Part shown: positions 37,777 to 46,839 of the stretch, piece by piece
Layout: each line of letters starts with the position of its first letter
Numbering within the stretch: the first letter of the stretch is position 1
DNA from: Thalassobacterium maritimum
GTDB lineage: Bacteria; Verrucomicrobiota; Verrucomicrobiia; Opitutales; Coraliomargaritaceae
Assembly (NCBI RefSeq): GCF_031127805.1
Contig: NZ_JARXHW010000025.1
Location: forward strand, 6,057-70,056
DNA length: 64,000 bases
Direction: 5' to 3'
Made by a program: the position numbers and the translations under genes
The notes under the pieces: generated by a model
The model's input: the letters and a program-made list of their open reading frames with translations, nothing else
Told to the model about the DNA's origin: nothing
The model's database searches: none

Positions 37777-37823
37777 GACTGGATGAGTCGAATGCGTGGG
37801 CAATTTAGCTGTGTATAGGCTCT

Positions 37824-37841
37824 GTTGGCATGGGGTGCGCT
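37824..37841 (+). promoter_or_regulatory. Sigma-54-like -24/-12 element, narK copy
   Basis: GTTGGCATGGGGTGCGCT. The GG (37827-37828) and GC (37839-37840) are spaced by 10 bases as in sigma-54 promoters, with TGGCA matching the -24 box well and the -12 box only at GC. The nirA copy shares 15 of 18 bases. Transcription would start near 37852, giving a leader of about 51 bases before the ATG at 37903. Confidence 0.5.
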
Positions 37842-37902
37842 AACTCCTTTGGCGGGTTTTAAAATGACCTATCTTCGCAAGCTAACCTAAATTGAAAAAA
37901 CC

Positions 37903-39378
37903 ATGAGCCAAAACAAATTCAACATTCTCAACTTCAAAGATCCGAGCATACGAACGTTACACTTTACCTGGGTGGCCTTTTTTATAACCTTCGTAGTATG
38001 GTTTAACCATGCGCCGATGGTGATGGCGATCAAGGAGGCCTTCGACCTGACACAATTGGAGTGGAAGGCTTTGCTCATTCTCAATGTCGCGCTCACGATT
38101 CCATCTCGTATAGTGATTGGTATCCTGGTGGATCGCTATGGTCCGCGTAGAACCTTTAGTTTACTACTGCTGACCTCAGGCGTCTTATGCGCGCTCTTTG
38201 CACTGGCTCCAAATTATGAGTTGTTGGCACTGGCGCGTTTCGGTATGGGCTTTGTCGGCGCTGGATTTGTGATTGGTATCCGAATGGTCGGCGAATGGTT
38301 TCCTGCCCGTCAGGTGGGATTGGCCGAGGGCATTTATGGTGGTTGGGGCAATTTTGGTTCGGCTGCTGCCGCGATGCTGCTACCTACGGTGGCCTTAGTT
38401 TTCGGGGGGGAGAATGCATGGCGTTACACGCTCTTGTTGACGGCGCTGATCGCATTTGTGTACGGTATTATTTACTACAAGTCGGTGCGTAACACGCCTG
38501 AAGGTTCGACCTATTTTAAGCCTAAAAAGTCCGGCGGGCTAGAGGTCACCAGTCGTCGCGACTTTTACTTCTTACTCTTTATGAATGTGCCCATGTATCT
38601 CGCACTGGCTGTGTTGACTTGGCGCCTTTCTAACGGAGGCGTGGGGCTCTTAACGCCTGCGTTTGCCTATGTTATTTACGCTGGCTTGTTGGCTCTTTAT
38701 CTCTTTCAAGCCAGTCAGATCTACCGAGTGAATAAGGAAATGTTGGCGGATCCTGAGTCGATCCCTGAAATGCATCGTTACCGCTTTAGCCAAGTCGCGA
38801 TTTTAAATGTTAATTATTTTGTGACTTTCGGTTCGGAACTCGCTGTAGTTTCTATGTTACCGTTCTTTTTTATGGAAACCTTCGGCTTGACTGCTGTGCT
38901 CGCTGGCATGCTCGCTTCGGGATTTGCTTTTATGAACCTAGTGGCACGTCCTGCGGGTGGTTTGATGAGCGATAAGTTTGGTCGTCGTTGGACGATGATT
39001 CTTTTGATACTGGGGCTGGCTATAGGCTACTTTACACTCTCGCAAGTCGGGCCTGCATGGTACCTGCCCTTGGCTGTGATCGCCACGATGTGTTGTTCCT
39101 TCTTCGTGCAAGCGGGTGAGGGAGCGGTCTTTGCACTGGTGCCTCTGATTCAGCGCCGGATGACGGGGCAAATTGCGGGGATGACTGGGGCCTATGGAAA
39201 CGTGGGTGCAGTCTGTTTCCTTACTGTCTATTCCTTCGTCGATGCTTCGAGCTTCTTCATGGTGATTGCGATCTCATCGGCTGCCGCCTTTGGCGCTTCG
39301 ATGTTTTTGCGTGAGCCTAAAGGACATACCGCAGAGGTGCTGGAAGATGGGACTGTTCAATTGATCGAAGTCGGTTAA
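37903..39378 (+). CDS. Nitrate/nitrite transporter, NarK/NNP family (MFS)
   Basis: 491 residues, about 12 helices. NNP hallmarks are FNHAPMVMAIKEAFDLT, the first MFS loop GILVDRYGPRRTFS, the nitrate signature GGWGNFGSAAAAMLLP and the second glycine-rich signature AYGNVGAVCFLTVYS. It should import nitrate for assimilation, possibly exchanging nitrite. It is the first gene of the nitrate cluster, ten bases before the phosphatase-kinase fusion. The upstream region carries the shared regulatory motif pair. No Shine-Dalgarno sequence is seen at the ATG. Confidence 0.9.
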   Translation: MSQNKFNILNFKDPSIRTLHFTWVAFFITFVVWFNHAPMVMAIKEAFDLTQLEWKALLILNVALTIPSRIVIGILVDRYGPRRTFSLLLLTSGVLCALFALAPNYELLALARFGMGFVGAGFVIGIRMVGEWFPARQVGLAEGIYGGWGNFGSAAAAMLLPTVALVFGGENAWRYTLLLTALIAFVYGIIYYKSVRNTPEGSTYFKPKKSGGLEVTSRRDFYFLLFMNVPMYLALAVLTWRLSNGGVGLLTPAFAYVIYAGLLALYLFQASQIYRVNKEMLADPESIPEMHRYRFSQVAILNVNYFVTFGSELAVVSMLPFFFMETFGLTAVLAGMLASGFAFMNLVARPAGGLMSDKFGRRWTMILLILGLAIGYFTLSQVGPAWYLPLAVIATMCCSFFVQAGEGAVFALVPLIQRRMTGQIAGMTGAYGNVGAVCFLTVYSFVDASSFFMVIAISSAAAFGASMFLREPKGHTAEVLEDGTVQLIEVG

Positions 39379-39388
39379 ACTTTCCTCT

Positions 39389-41125
39389 ATGCAAATCACA
39401 CCGGAGCTTTCTGTGCGCTATGGGCAGGCGACGTCGGCCGGAGTTAAGGCTCAGAATGATGACTGTTTAGGAGTCCGAATTCCTCGAGATTCGAGTTTGG
39501 GCAGCAAGGGCGTGGCCATGATTCTGGCGGACGGTGTGTCCTCGGCAGAGGCCGGACGTGAAGCCGCAGAAATTTGCGTGCAAGGCTTTTTGAGTGATTA
39601 CTACAGCACACCCGATACCTGGCAGGTGAAGACTGCTGGGCATCGGGTGATTGTTGCGATCAACAGCTGGCTGTATGGAAAAGGGCAAGCCTTTGCGGAA
39701 GCGCGCAAGGGCTTTGTCTGTGCCATGAGTGGCCTCGTGCTTAAATCACACTCATTGCATTATTTTCATGTGGGCGACACGCGGATATACCTGTGGCGGA
39801 GTGGACATCTTGAGCAGCTCACGCAGGATCATCGGGCCTGGGTCTCGCAAAAGACCAGCTATCTCGCCCGCGCGATGGGGCTAGGGATGAATCTCGATGT
39901 CGACTATCGGCGCGTGCAAATCGAGGTGGGCGATGTTATTTTTACCTGCTCCGATGGGGTGCATGAGTTTGTCTGCGATCGTGAACTGGCGGCAATCATC
40001 GCAGCTGGTCGCAGTGATCTGGATGCCAGCTGCGAGTCGATCCTTACGCAAGCACTCGCAGCTGGCAGCTCTGATAATGTGAGTTGCCAGCTATTGGAGA
40101 TCGTAGGCTTGCAGGACATCACTGCGGCAGAAGTTTATCAGGAGCTCGGCCGCTTACCCTTTCCGCCGCCGCTGAGCCCCGGTATGTGCCTCGATGGCTA
40201 TGTGGTTCAAAGTATTTTAGACGAGAGTCCGCGTTCGCAGTTGTATTTAGTGCAGGCGCCACAGTCCGAACAGCTGTTGGTGATGAAGACGCCGTCCGAG
40301 CTCTATAACGATCACCCCGCTTACATTGAGCGCTTTCTGATTGAAGAGTGGGTGGGGCGACGCATCAGCAGCCCGAATTTAGTGCAAGTCGTGGAGAAGC
40401 ATGCTGCGCCCAAGTTTCTTTATTATCTTATGGAGCACGTGGAGGGGGCTACTTTGGTGGATTGGATGCGCGAGCATCCACAGCCTGAGATGGGCCAAGT
40501 GCTCGACATTATTCAGCAAATAGTGGCTGGGCTACGTGCCTTACATCGTAAAGAAACTCTGCATCAAGATCTAAAGCCGGATAACATTATAATCGATGTA
40601 AACGGTGTGGTCAAAATTATTGACTATGGCTCCGTCGCTGTTGCAGGACTGAAAGAATCCGAGGTGCCCTTTATGCGGCAAGCGGAACTGGGGACTAAGC
40701 GTTATTCCGCTCCTGAGTATACTCTGGGGCGACGCCCCTCAACCACTTCGGATCTATTCTCCCTTGGTGTGATTGCTTATCAACTCTTTGGTGGTGGTGC
40801 CGGGCACCCTTATGGCGATAAGATGGAAGCGGCTCAAAGCGTGCGCGATTTTTCGCTGCTTAAATATCGTTCCGTAACACTCGACAATCCGCTCGTGCCA
40901 CATTGGATCGACTCGGCGCTCGCTAAAGCCGTGCACCTGCACCCAGAAAATCGCTATCAAGCCTTATCCGAAATGCTGACCGACTTGCAGCAACCGAATC
41001 CTGACTTCCTTGGGCCTGAAGGCTTGCCGCTTTTGGAACGTAATCCACTGGTATTTTGGCAGGCGCTGTCGGGCGGTTTGGCGCTCGTGATCCTGCTGCT
41101 GGTGGTGAAGATTCTAATGAGCTAG
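39389..41125 (+). CDS. PP2C phosphatase fused to Ser/Thr protein kinase
   Basis: 578 residues. Residues about 1-240 are a PP2C-type phosphatase with metal-binding motifs (AQNDDCLG, ILADGVSSAEAG, GDTRIYLWRSG, GSSDNVSCQL). From about 265 to 530 there is a protein kinase domain: ATP-lysine Lys300 (VMKTPS), catalytic Asp394 in LHQDLKPDNI (HQD instead of HRD) and Asp412 in DYGS (instead of DFG), then TKRYSAPEYTLG. A C-terminal helix (about 555-577) anchors it in the membrane. All essential residues are kept, so both activities are plausible. It is ten bases after the transporter, so it may switch transporter or reductase activity, but the targets are unknown. Confidence 0.87.
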   Translation: MQITPELSVRYGQATSAGVKAQNDDCLGVRIPRDSSLGSKGVAMILADGVSSAEAGREAAEICVQGFLSDYYSTPDTWQVKTAGHRVIVAINSWLYGKGQAFAEARKGFVCAMSGLVLKSHSLHYFHVGDTRIYLWRSGHLEQLTQDHRAWVSQKTSYLARAMGLGMNLDVDYRRVQIEVGDVIFTCSDGVHEFVCDRELAAIIAAGRSDLDASCESILTQALAAGSSDNVSCQLLEIVGLQDITAAEVYQELGRLPFPPPLSPGMCLDGYVVQSILDESPRSQLYLVQAPQSEQLLVMKTPSELYNDHPAYIERFLIEEWVGRRISSPNLVQVVEKHAAPKFLYYLMEHVEGATLVDWMREHPQPEMGQVLDIIQQIVAGLRALHRKETLHQDLKPDNIIIDVNGVVKIIDYGSVAVAGLKESEVPFMRQAELGTKRYSAPEYTLGRRPSTTSDLFSLGVIAYQLFGGGAGHPYGDKMEAAQSVRDFSLLKYRSVTLDNPLVPHWIDSALAKAVHLHPENRYQALSEMLTDLQQPNPDFLGPEGLPLLERNPLVFWQALSGGLALVILLLVVKILMS

Positions 41126-41129
41126 ATAT

Positions 41130-41145
41130 ATGAATCAAATTCATG
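41130..41145 (+). promoter_or_regulatory. Shared 16-bp near-palindrome, nirA copy
   Basis: ATGAATCAAATTCATG, with a perfect ATGAAT-CAA-ATTCAT core. It begins five bases after the kinase stop codon and 62 bases upstream of the sigma-54-like element (63 in the narK copy), so spacing as well as sequence is conserved. Confidence 0.55.
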
Positions 41146-41191
41146 ATTCGCATTAAATTGTTCAACTGGTCTAATTCGAGCAAATCATAAG

Positions 41192-41209
41192 GTTGGCATA
41201 TTGTGCGCT
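41192..41209 (+). promoter_or_regulatory. Sigma-54-like -24/-12 element, nirA copy
   Basis: GTTGGCATATTGTGCGCT, sharing 15 of 18 bases with the narK copy. GG (41195-41196) and GC (41207-41208) are ten bases apart. If it is a promoter, transcription would begin near 41220, only a few bases before the ATG at 41224, giving an almost leaderless mRNA; otherwise it may be a regulator site. Confidence 0.45.
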
Positions 41210-41223
41210 CTTTAAGGGCTATC

Positions 41224-42966
41224 ATGAATACCGCATTTGCTAGCCACCAAAAACAATACTTAGAAGGTTTCTTTGCTGGAGTGAACCAGCGATCGGGGAT
41301 GCCATTTCTTGGTCAAAATGCCGAAGGGCAATTTACCGGAGACCCCGCGCAGGCCCAAGACGAGTCCGTCCATGGCACGCCCTTGGACGATCTTTGCAAA
41401 GAAGAGTTAATCAAACATGAGCAGAACGGTCTCGATGTCTGGGATACGATGGTCCAGAACTCTGAGCTGGATCAGTTCCCCGAAGTGGCGGACATGTTTC
41501 GCTATAAGTTCTATGGCCTCTTTCATGTGAAGCCGACCCAAGACTCCTTTATGCTCCGCACCCGTGTCGCGGGCTGTGCGCTTAAATCCTACCAACTGGC
41601 GGGACTCGCAGAGATCGCCGAGGACTTTGGTGGAGGCTATGCGGACATCACTACTCGTGGCAATTTTCAGGTGCGCGAGATCATGCCAAAAAACACCATT
41701 CAAACATTGATCAAATTGGATGAGATCGGGCTGACCTCTAAAGGTGCGGGAGCGGATAATTTGCGCAACGTTACTGCGAGCCCGACCAGTGGTTTTGATC
41801 CCGAAGAGGTGCTCGATGTGTTGCCCTATGCCAAGGCGATGCATCACTACATTCTAAACAATCGTGACCTCTATGGTTTGCCGCGTAAGTTCAATATCGC
41901 ATTTGATGGGGGCGGACGTGTTTCCGTATGTGCCGATACCAACGATATTGCTTTCTATGCCGTGCGAGTGGATGCAGGGCAGGGCGTTGAGCCAGGCATT
42001 TATTTTCGAGTGCAACTCTGTGGAATTACCGGACATAAGCAATTTGCAAAAGATTGTGGGCTATTGATTCAGCCCTCCGAGGCGGTGCCTGTTGCAGCAG
42101 CTATGATACGAGTCTTCATTGAACATGGTGATCGTACTAATCGTAAGAAGGCACGCCTCAAATACTTGATTGATGACTGGGGCGTCGAAAAGTTCCTCGA
42201 GGAAACCAAGCAAAAGCTCGCATTTCCACTGGGCACATTGCCGCAAGCGCAATGCCTGCCACGAGCCAGCACGCTGCAGCATGGACACATCGGGGTGTAT
42301 GACGAGCGCGAGGCGGGTTATAATTATGTGGGTGTTGTGATTCCAGTTGGCCGCATGCTACCGGAGCAAATGAAAGCCATTGCAGAACTGGCTACTCAAT
42401 ATGGTCGAGGTGACATTCGTCTGACCGCCTGGCAAAACTTAATTATTCCGGGCATTCGTGATGCCGATTTGGATACGGTCAAGGCCGCGATTATAGAGAT
42501 TGGATTTCATTATAAAAGCACCACCATCTCGGGCGGGCTGGTGGCCTGCACCGGCAACGCGGGCTGCAAATTTGCTGCTAGTAATACCAAAGGACATGCA
42601 CTGCAATTGGCCGATTACCTCGAATCGCAAATCCAATTGGACCAACCGATCAATATACACCTGACCGGCTGCCATCACTCCTGTGCGCAGCACTATATCG
42701 GGGACATCGGCCTGATAGGCGCGAAGGTCAAAGTGGGCGATGAGAGTGTCGAAGGTTATGCGGTCGTTCTCGGCGGCGGAGTGGAAGAGCGTCAAGCGAT
42801 CGGGCACGAAGTCTTCACGGGCACTGCATTTGAGGAGCTTAAACCACTACTGCTGAAAGTGCTGCAAACCTACCTCGCCAAGCGCGAGGGACGGGAGACT
42901 TTCTGGGAGTTTTCACGGCGGCACAGTACCGAGGAGCTAAAGGCTATGTTCGGCGTCGCCGCATAA
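41224..42966 (+). CDS. nirA: Ferredoxin-type assimilatory nitrite reductase
   Basis: 580 residues from ATG 41224; the frame continues upstream to a GTG at 41203, which lies inside the sigma-54-like motif and is less likely. Two nitrite/sulfite reductase half-domains are present. The siroheme-[4Fe-4S] cysteines are in CTGNAGCKFAASNTKGHA and HLTGCHHSCAQHYIGDIGLI. It carries out six-electron reduction of nitrite to ammonium in the cytoplasm. The N-terminal AFASHQKQYLEGFFAGVNQ resembles the start of the diflavin protein at 46840, suggesting related partner contacts. Electrons may come from ferredoxin or from that CysJ-like protein. Confidence 0.9.
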   Translation: MNTAFASHQKQYLEGFFAGVNQRSGMPFLGQNAEGQFTGDPAQAQDESVHGTPLDDLCKEELIKHEQNGLDVWDTMVQNSELDQFPEVADMFRYKFYGLFHVKPTQDSFMLRTRVAGCALKSYQLAGLAEIAEDFGGGYADITTRGNFQVREIMPKNTIQTLIKLDEIGLTSKGAGADNLRNVTASPTSGFDPEEVLDVLPYAKAMHHYILNNRDLYGLPRKFNIAFDGGGRVSVCADTNDIAFYAVRVDAGQGVEPGIYFRVQLCGITGHKQFAKDCGLLIQPSEAVPVAAAMIRVFIEHGDRTNRKKARLKYLIDDWGVEKFLEETKQKLAFPLGTLPQAQCLPRASTLQHGHIGVYDEREAGYNYVGVVIPVGRMLPEQMKAIAELATQYGRGDIRLTAWQNLIIPGIRDADLDTVKAAIIEIGFHYKSTTISGGLVACTGNAGCKFAASNTKGHALQLADYLESQIQLDQPINIHLTGCHHSCAQHYIGDIGLIGAKVKVGDESVEGYAVVLGGGVEERQAIGHEVFTGTAFEELKPLLLKVLQTYLAKREGRETFWEFSRRHSTEELKAMFGVAA

Positions 42967-43031
42967 ATTAATACAATACACACATTTTTACTATTAGCAC
43001 TACACTCACAGTCGAAGATTCACCGCTCGAA

Positions 43032-44597
43032 ATGCTGCTCAAAGAGCAGGGCACTTTGCAAACGCCTGTCGGCGTATTTTCTGCCAAGCATGCATCCACT
43101 GCTGTGGAGCCAGAGCAAGCGAAGTTTTACAAACAACTGCTACCGCTTTCTAAGCCTGGCGAGGGAGAGCAGTATGCCTTTAAAGTGGATTTAGATAAAT
43201 GCACGGGCTGCAAGTCTTGTGTGTCCGCATGTCATAGTTTAAACGGTCTCGATACCGATGAGACATGGCGTGATGTCGGCACCTTGCATGGAGTTGATCT
43301 GGCGGGGGCTTCCTATACCCAAACTGTAACCACAGCCTGCCACCACTGTGCCGACCCTGCGTGTTTGAATGGCTGTCCTGTGCTGGCCTATGAGAAAGAC
43401 CCTGCGACGGGTATTGTACGCCACTTGGATGATCAATGTATCGGTTGTCAGTATTGTGCACTCAAGTGTCCCTATGATGTTCCTAAGTATTCCAAGAGTC
43501 TCGGGATCGTGCGTAAGTGTGATATGTGTCATAATCGCTTGGCCGATGGTGAAGCGCCGGCCTGTGTGCAGGCCTGTCCGACAGAAGCCATCAGTATCAC
43601 CATTGTGAATACGCAGGCGACCTTAGCCGCCGCGCGCGCCGGAGGTGAATTCTTGCCTGCTGCCCCCGAGGCTGCTTACACCGCGCCCACGACGCAGTAT
43701 GTGACCAAGCGCAACATTCCAGTTGGCGTCGAAGCGGCCGATCACTACGCACTGGAGCCTGAGCATGGACACTTCCCGTTGGTATTGATGTTACTACTGA
43801 CTCAGCTTAGTGTCGGCTTATACGGATTTTCTATATTTGCTGGCGTGAGCCTGTCACCGTATCTGTGCCTTGCAGGCTTTGTGAGCATGGCGATTGGCCT
43901 CGCCGCTTCGACTTCGCACTTGGGGCGCCCTCTGGGGGCCTGGCGCGCATTTCTCGGTCTGCGGCGTTCTTGGCTGAGCCGTGAGATTGTAACCTTTGGC
44001 TTGTTCTCAGGCGTGGCGGCTGGCTACACTCTGACGGCTTGGTTGGACTTCGTGCCCAGCTCCATTCGTGAGTTCGCGGCTTGGGCCAGCTTTAGCATCG
44101 GTTTGTTGGGTGTGTTCACTTCGATTATGATTTATCATGATACGAGACGTGATTTTTGGGCCTTTCCAATCACTGCGCTCAAGTTCTTTGGTACGACACT
44201 TGGTTTGGCGGCGGCTGTTTATTGGGCTTTGGCTGTGGTGGCCGGAGAGTTTTCTCTCATAGCGCTCTGCTTCATGTGCTTGGGGCTGGGTGCGAAACTG
44301 CTGCTGGAAGCAGTGTTGCTCACGCATGTTAAAGCTGACGCGATGACGCCTGCCAGGAAATCGGCTCTATTGATGCTGTATCCACTGCGAGCTGTCACCA
44401 GTCTACGCTGGGGCGCTTGTCTGCTCGGCCTGCTGATGGCTGTTTTACTGCAGGCCTCTGCGGTCTCTGCGAGCGCGGCGACTTCTATCGTGATCGCATC
44501 CCTGGCGGTGGCGACTCTCTTCGTTTCAGAATTACTGGAACGCTCACTTTTCTTTCGTGCGGTGTCCGCACCTAAAATGCCAGGAGGCGTTCGATAA
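43032..44597 (+). CDS. DmsB-DmsC fusion: four-cluster ferredoxin plus membrane anchor
   Basis: 521 residues from ATG 43032. Residues about 48-185 are a DmsB/NrfC-like ferredoxin with four cysteine clusters (CTGCKSCVSAC; CHHCADPACLNGC; CIGCQYCALKC; CDMCHN...CVQACP) for four [4Fe-4S] centres. From about 235 onwards there are about eight helices of the DmsC anchor type, which in DMSO reductase bind menaquinol. This would pass electrons from quinol to the nitrate reductase encoded next (start and stop overlap by one base). The frame upstream is open for 13 further codons to an ATT at 42993, and those residues look genuine, so the true start may be non-standard. Confidence 0.88.
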   Translation: MLLKEQGTLQTPVGVFSAKHASTAVEPEQAKFYKQLLPLSKPGEGEQYAFKVDLDKCTGCKSCVSACHSLNGLDTDETWRDVGTLHGVDLAGASYTQTVTTACHHCADPACLNGCPVLAYEKDPATGIVRHLDDQCIGCQYCALKCPYDVPKYSKSLGIVRKCDMCHNRLADGEAPACVQACPTEAISITIVNTQATLAAARAGGEFLPAAPEAAYTAPTTQYVTKRNIPVGVEAADHYALEPEHGHFPLVLMLLLTQLSVGLYGFSIFAGVSLSPYLCLAGFVSMAIGLAASTSHLGRPLGAWRAFLGLRRSWLSREIVTFGLFSGVAAGYTLTAWLDFVPSSIREFAAWASFSIGLLGVFTSIMIYHDTRRDFWAFPITALKFFGTTLGLAAAVYWALAVVAGEFSLIALCFMCLGLGAKLLLEAVLLTHVKADAMTPARKSALLMLYPLRAVTSLRWGACLLGLLMAVLLQASAVSASAATSIVIASLAVATLFVSELLERSLFFRAVSAPKMPGGVR

Positions 44598-46822
44598 TGT
44601 CGGCTCTAGATATACTTAAGGATCAGTTGCGAATGCGCGCCTTCGATGGCGTCTTGACCGAGCGCTTAGTGCAAGACCCTGCTGCCCATGGCCTGGGCCG
44701 TTTGCCCCAAAGCGCTAAGCCCGATGCAACCGTGCATTCTGTCTGCGGTTACTGTGCGACGGGATGTTCGCTCAAGGTGCATTTACAAGCGGGGCGTGCC
44801 GTCAACCTTAGCACTCATAGTGATTATCCAGTCAACTTAGGTATGGCCTGCCCGAAGGGCTGGGAGGCTTTAACACCGCTGGCGGCTTCAGACCGTGCGA
44901 CCACACCTTTGCTGCGCGGCCGCGATGGTGAATTAGAGCCTGTTAGTTGGACGGCTGCAATGGAGGCATTTTGCGCGGGTTTTAAAGATATTCAAAAGCA
45001 GCATGGCGCGGATGCCGTCGCGTTTCTGAGCACGGGGCAGATTGTGACCGAAGAGATGGCCTTTCTAGGCTCTTTAGCTAAATTCGGCATGGGCATTGTG
45101 CATGGTGATGGTAACACGCGTCAATGTATGGCGACCGCGGCGACGGCCTATAAGCAGTCCTTCGGCTACGATGCACCTCCATATAGCTATCAAGACTTTG
45201 AAGAGTCAGATGTGCTGATTTTTGTCGGCGCGAATCCTTGTATCGCGCATCCCATCATGTGGCAACGCGTGATGCGTAATCAGCGTGATCCAGAGATTAT
45301 CGTGATCGACCCGCGCAAGACAGAAACTGCGATGGCGGCTACGCAGCATCTTGCCATCCAACCAAAGTCGGACTTGGCACTCTTTTACGGACTCGCCGCG
45401 CACTTGGTTAGTATCGATGCGGTAGACTTGGATTTTATTGCTGCTCATACGGAGGGCTATCATGACTTTGTCGAATTCTTGGCGGATTATAGTCTGGAGA
45501 CCGCCGCCGCAGCTACAGGCTTGGACTATGCTCAAGTCAGTCGTTTGGCTCGTTTGATTGCCTCAGGTAAGCGTGTGTCTTTCTGGTGGACGATGGGGGT
45601 GAATCAAAGCTACGAAGGCACCCGCCTGGCACAGTCGATGATCAATCTTGCATTGATGACAGGTAATATCGGCAAGCCTGGCACTGGGGCCAATTCAATT
45701 ACGGGACAATGTAATGCGATGGGCTCACGCTTGTTTAGCAACACGACCGGGCTACTGGGCGGGCGTGGTTTTGAATGTGCGGAAGATCGCCAGACGGTTG
45801 CGGATATTTTAGATATGCCAGTTGAGCGCATTCCCGATCGTCCGAGCCTGGCTTATAACGAGATTATCGATGCGATCGATGCGGGCACCATTAAAGGCCT
45901 TTGGCTAGTCGCTACCAATACCGCGCACTCTTGGATTAATCAAAAGCGCTTTCGCCGTGTGCGTGAGAAATTGGACTTTCTGGTGGTGCAAGACATGTAT
46001 CACAGCACAGAGTCGGCCGAAATCGCTGACCTCGTCTTGCCGGCTGCGGGCTGGGGAGAGAAAGAGGGTGTTTTTATTAATTCCGAGCGACGGATCGGAC
46101 GCACACGCAAGGTGAGTCAAGCTCCGGGGCAGGCGCTGGCCGACTTTCATATTTTCCGATTGATAGCACACCATTGGGGCTGCGCAGAGCTCTTTAAAGA
46201 ATGGTCTTCGCCTGAGGCGGTCTTCCGTATTTTGACTCGTTTGAGTCATGGTTTACCCTGTGATATCACGGGTATCGATGGCTATGCCGACCTTGAACGC
46301 GAGGGAGGCATTCAATGGCCGTTTAAGAAAACTGAGCGAGAGCAGCCTGGCCATGAGTTGAAGGCACAGCGGCGCTTATTTGAGGATGGAAAATTCTACC
46401 ATGCCAATGGACGTGCCAAGTTTATCTTTGAGGCTCCACGCCCGATGCCAGAGCCTGTGAATGCGGATTACCCCTTTATTTTGCTGACCGGCAGAGGGAC
46501 TTCCTCTCAGTGGCATACTCAGACGCGCACATCTAAATCCGATGTGCTTCGGAAGCTGTATCCAAAAAATCCTTACGTGGAGATTAATCCGGAAGACGCC
46601 ACCGCGTTGAACATTAAGCCCAACTCAAAAGTGTGTATTCGTTCCCGCCGCGGGGAGGTCGAGGCCACCGCGGTGATACTCGCCAGTGTGCAGCCGGGCC
46701 AAGTCTTTATGCCGATGCACTACCGCATAACCAATCATCTAACTGCCAGTGCCTTCGACCCATATTCGAAGCAGCCCTCGTATAAGGCATGCGCCGTCAC
46801 AGTTCACAACATTCACTCTTAA
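44597..46822 (+). CDS. nasA: Assimilatory nitrate reductase, molybdopterin subunit
   Basis: 741 residues, NasA/NarB type of the DMSO reductase family. The N-terminal [4Fe-4S] site is SVCGYCATGCSLKV followed by ACPKGWEAL. The molybdenum ligand is Cys177 in TRQCMATAATAYKQSFG. The cofactor-binding body includes DPRKTETAMAATQHLA, GSRLFSNTTG and the C-terminal GRGTSSQWHTQTRTSK. There is no C-terminal BFD-like extension seen in some NasA. It reduces nitrate to nitrite in the cytoplasm. It has a GGAGG sequence about nine bases before its ATG, one of the few clear ribosome sites here. The gene symbol is by class, not by proven orthology. Confidence 0.88.
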   Translation: MSALDILKDQLRMRAFDGVLTERLVQDPAAHGLGRLPQSAKPDATVHSVCGYCATGCSLKVHLQAGRAVNLSTHSDYPVNLGMACPKGWEALTPLAASDRATTPLLRGRDGELEPVSWTAAMEAFCAGFKDIQKQHGADAVAFLSTGQIVTEEMAFLGSLAKFGMGIVHGDGNTRQCMATAATAYKQSFGYDAPPYSYQDFEESDVLIFVGANPCIAHPIMWQRVMRNQRDPEIIVIDPRKTETAMAATQHLAIQPKSDLALFYGLAAHLVSIDAVDLDFIAAHTEGYHDFVEFLADYSLETAAAATGLDYAQVSRLARLIASGKRVSFWWTMGVNQSYEGTRLAQSMINLALMTGNIGKPGTGANSITGQCNAMGSRLFSNTTGLLGGRGFECAEDRQTVADILDMPVERIPDRPSLAYNEIIDAIDAGTIKGLWLVATNTAHSWINQKRFRRVREKLDFLVVQDMYHSTESAEIADLVLPAAGWGEKEGVFINSERRIGRTRKVSQAPGQALADFHIFRLIAHHWGCAELFKEWSSPEAVFRILTRLSHGLPCDITGIDGYADLEREGGIQWPFKKTEREQPGHELKAQRRLFEDGKFYHANGRAKFIFEAPRPMPEPVNADYPFILLTGRGTSSQWHTQTRTSKSDVLRKLYPKNPYVEINPEDATALNIKPNSKVCIRSRRGEVEATAVILASVQPGQVFMPMHYRITNHLTASAFDPYSKQPSYKACAVTVHNIHS

Positions 46823-46839
46823 TCTAACTCGTAATTCCT

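Larger units (their letters stand above)
37531..37902 (+). promoter_or_regulatory. Non-coding region upstream of the nitrate transporter
   Basis: This 372-bp gap holds no convincing gene. It carries, from left to right: an inverted repeat CATGCTT-N18-AAGCATG at 37732-37763, the 16-bp motif at 37761-37776, an inverted repeat ACTCAT-N7-ATGAGT at 37770-37788, and the sigma-54-like element at 37824-37841. The two motifs recur before the nitrite reductase gene. The first 190 bases show nothing recognisable. Confidence 0.6.

Noticed and set aside
37531..37902. ANTAR/NasT-type antiterminator leader before narK
   Set aside because: No paired hexanucleotide-loop stems followed by an intrinsic terminator; the conserved pair looks like promoter and operator instead.
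41203..41223. GTG at 41203 as the nirA start
   Set aside because: It lies inside the conserved GTTGGCAT...GTGCGCT motif, and the ATG at 41224 fits the N-termini expected for the family.
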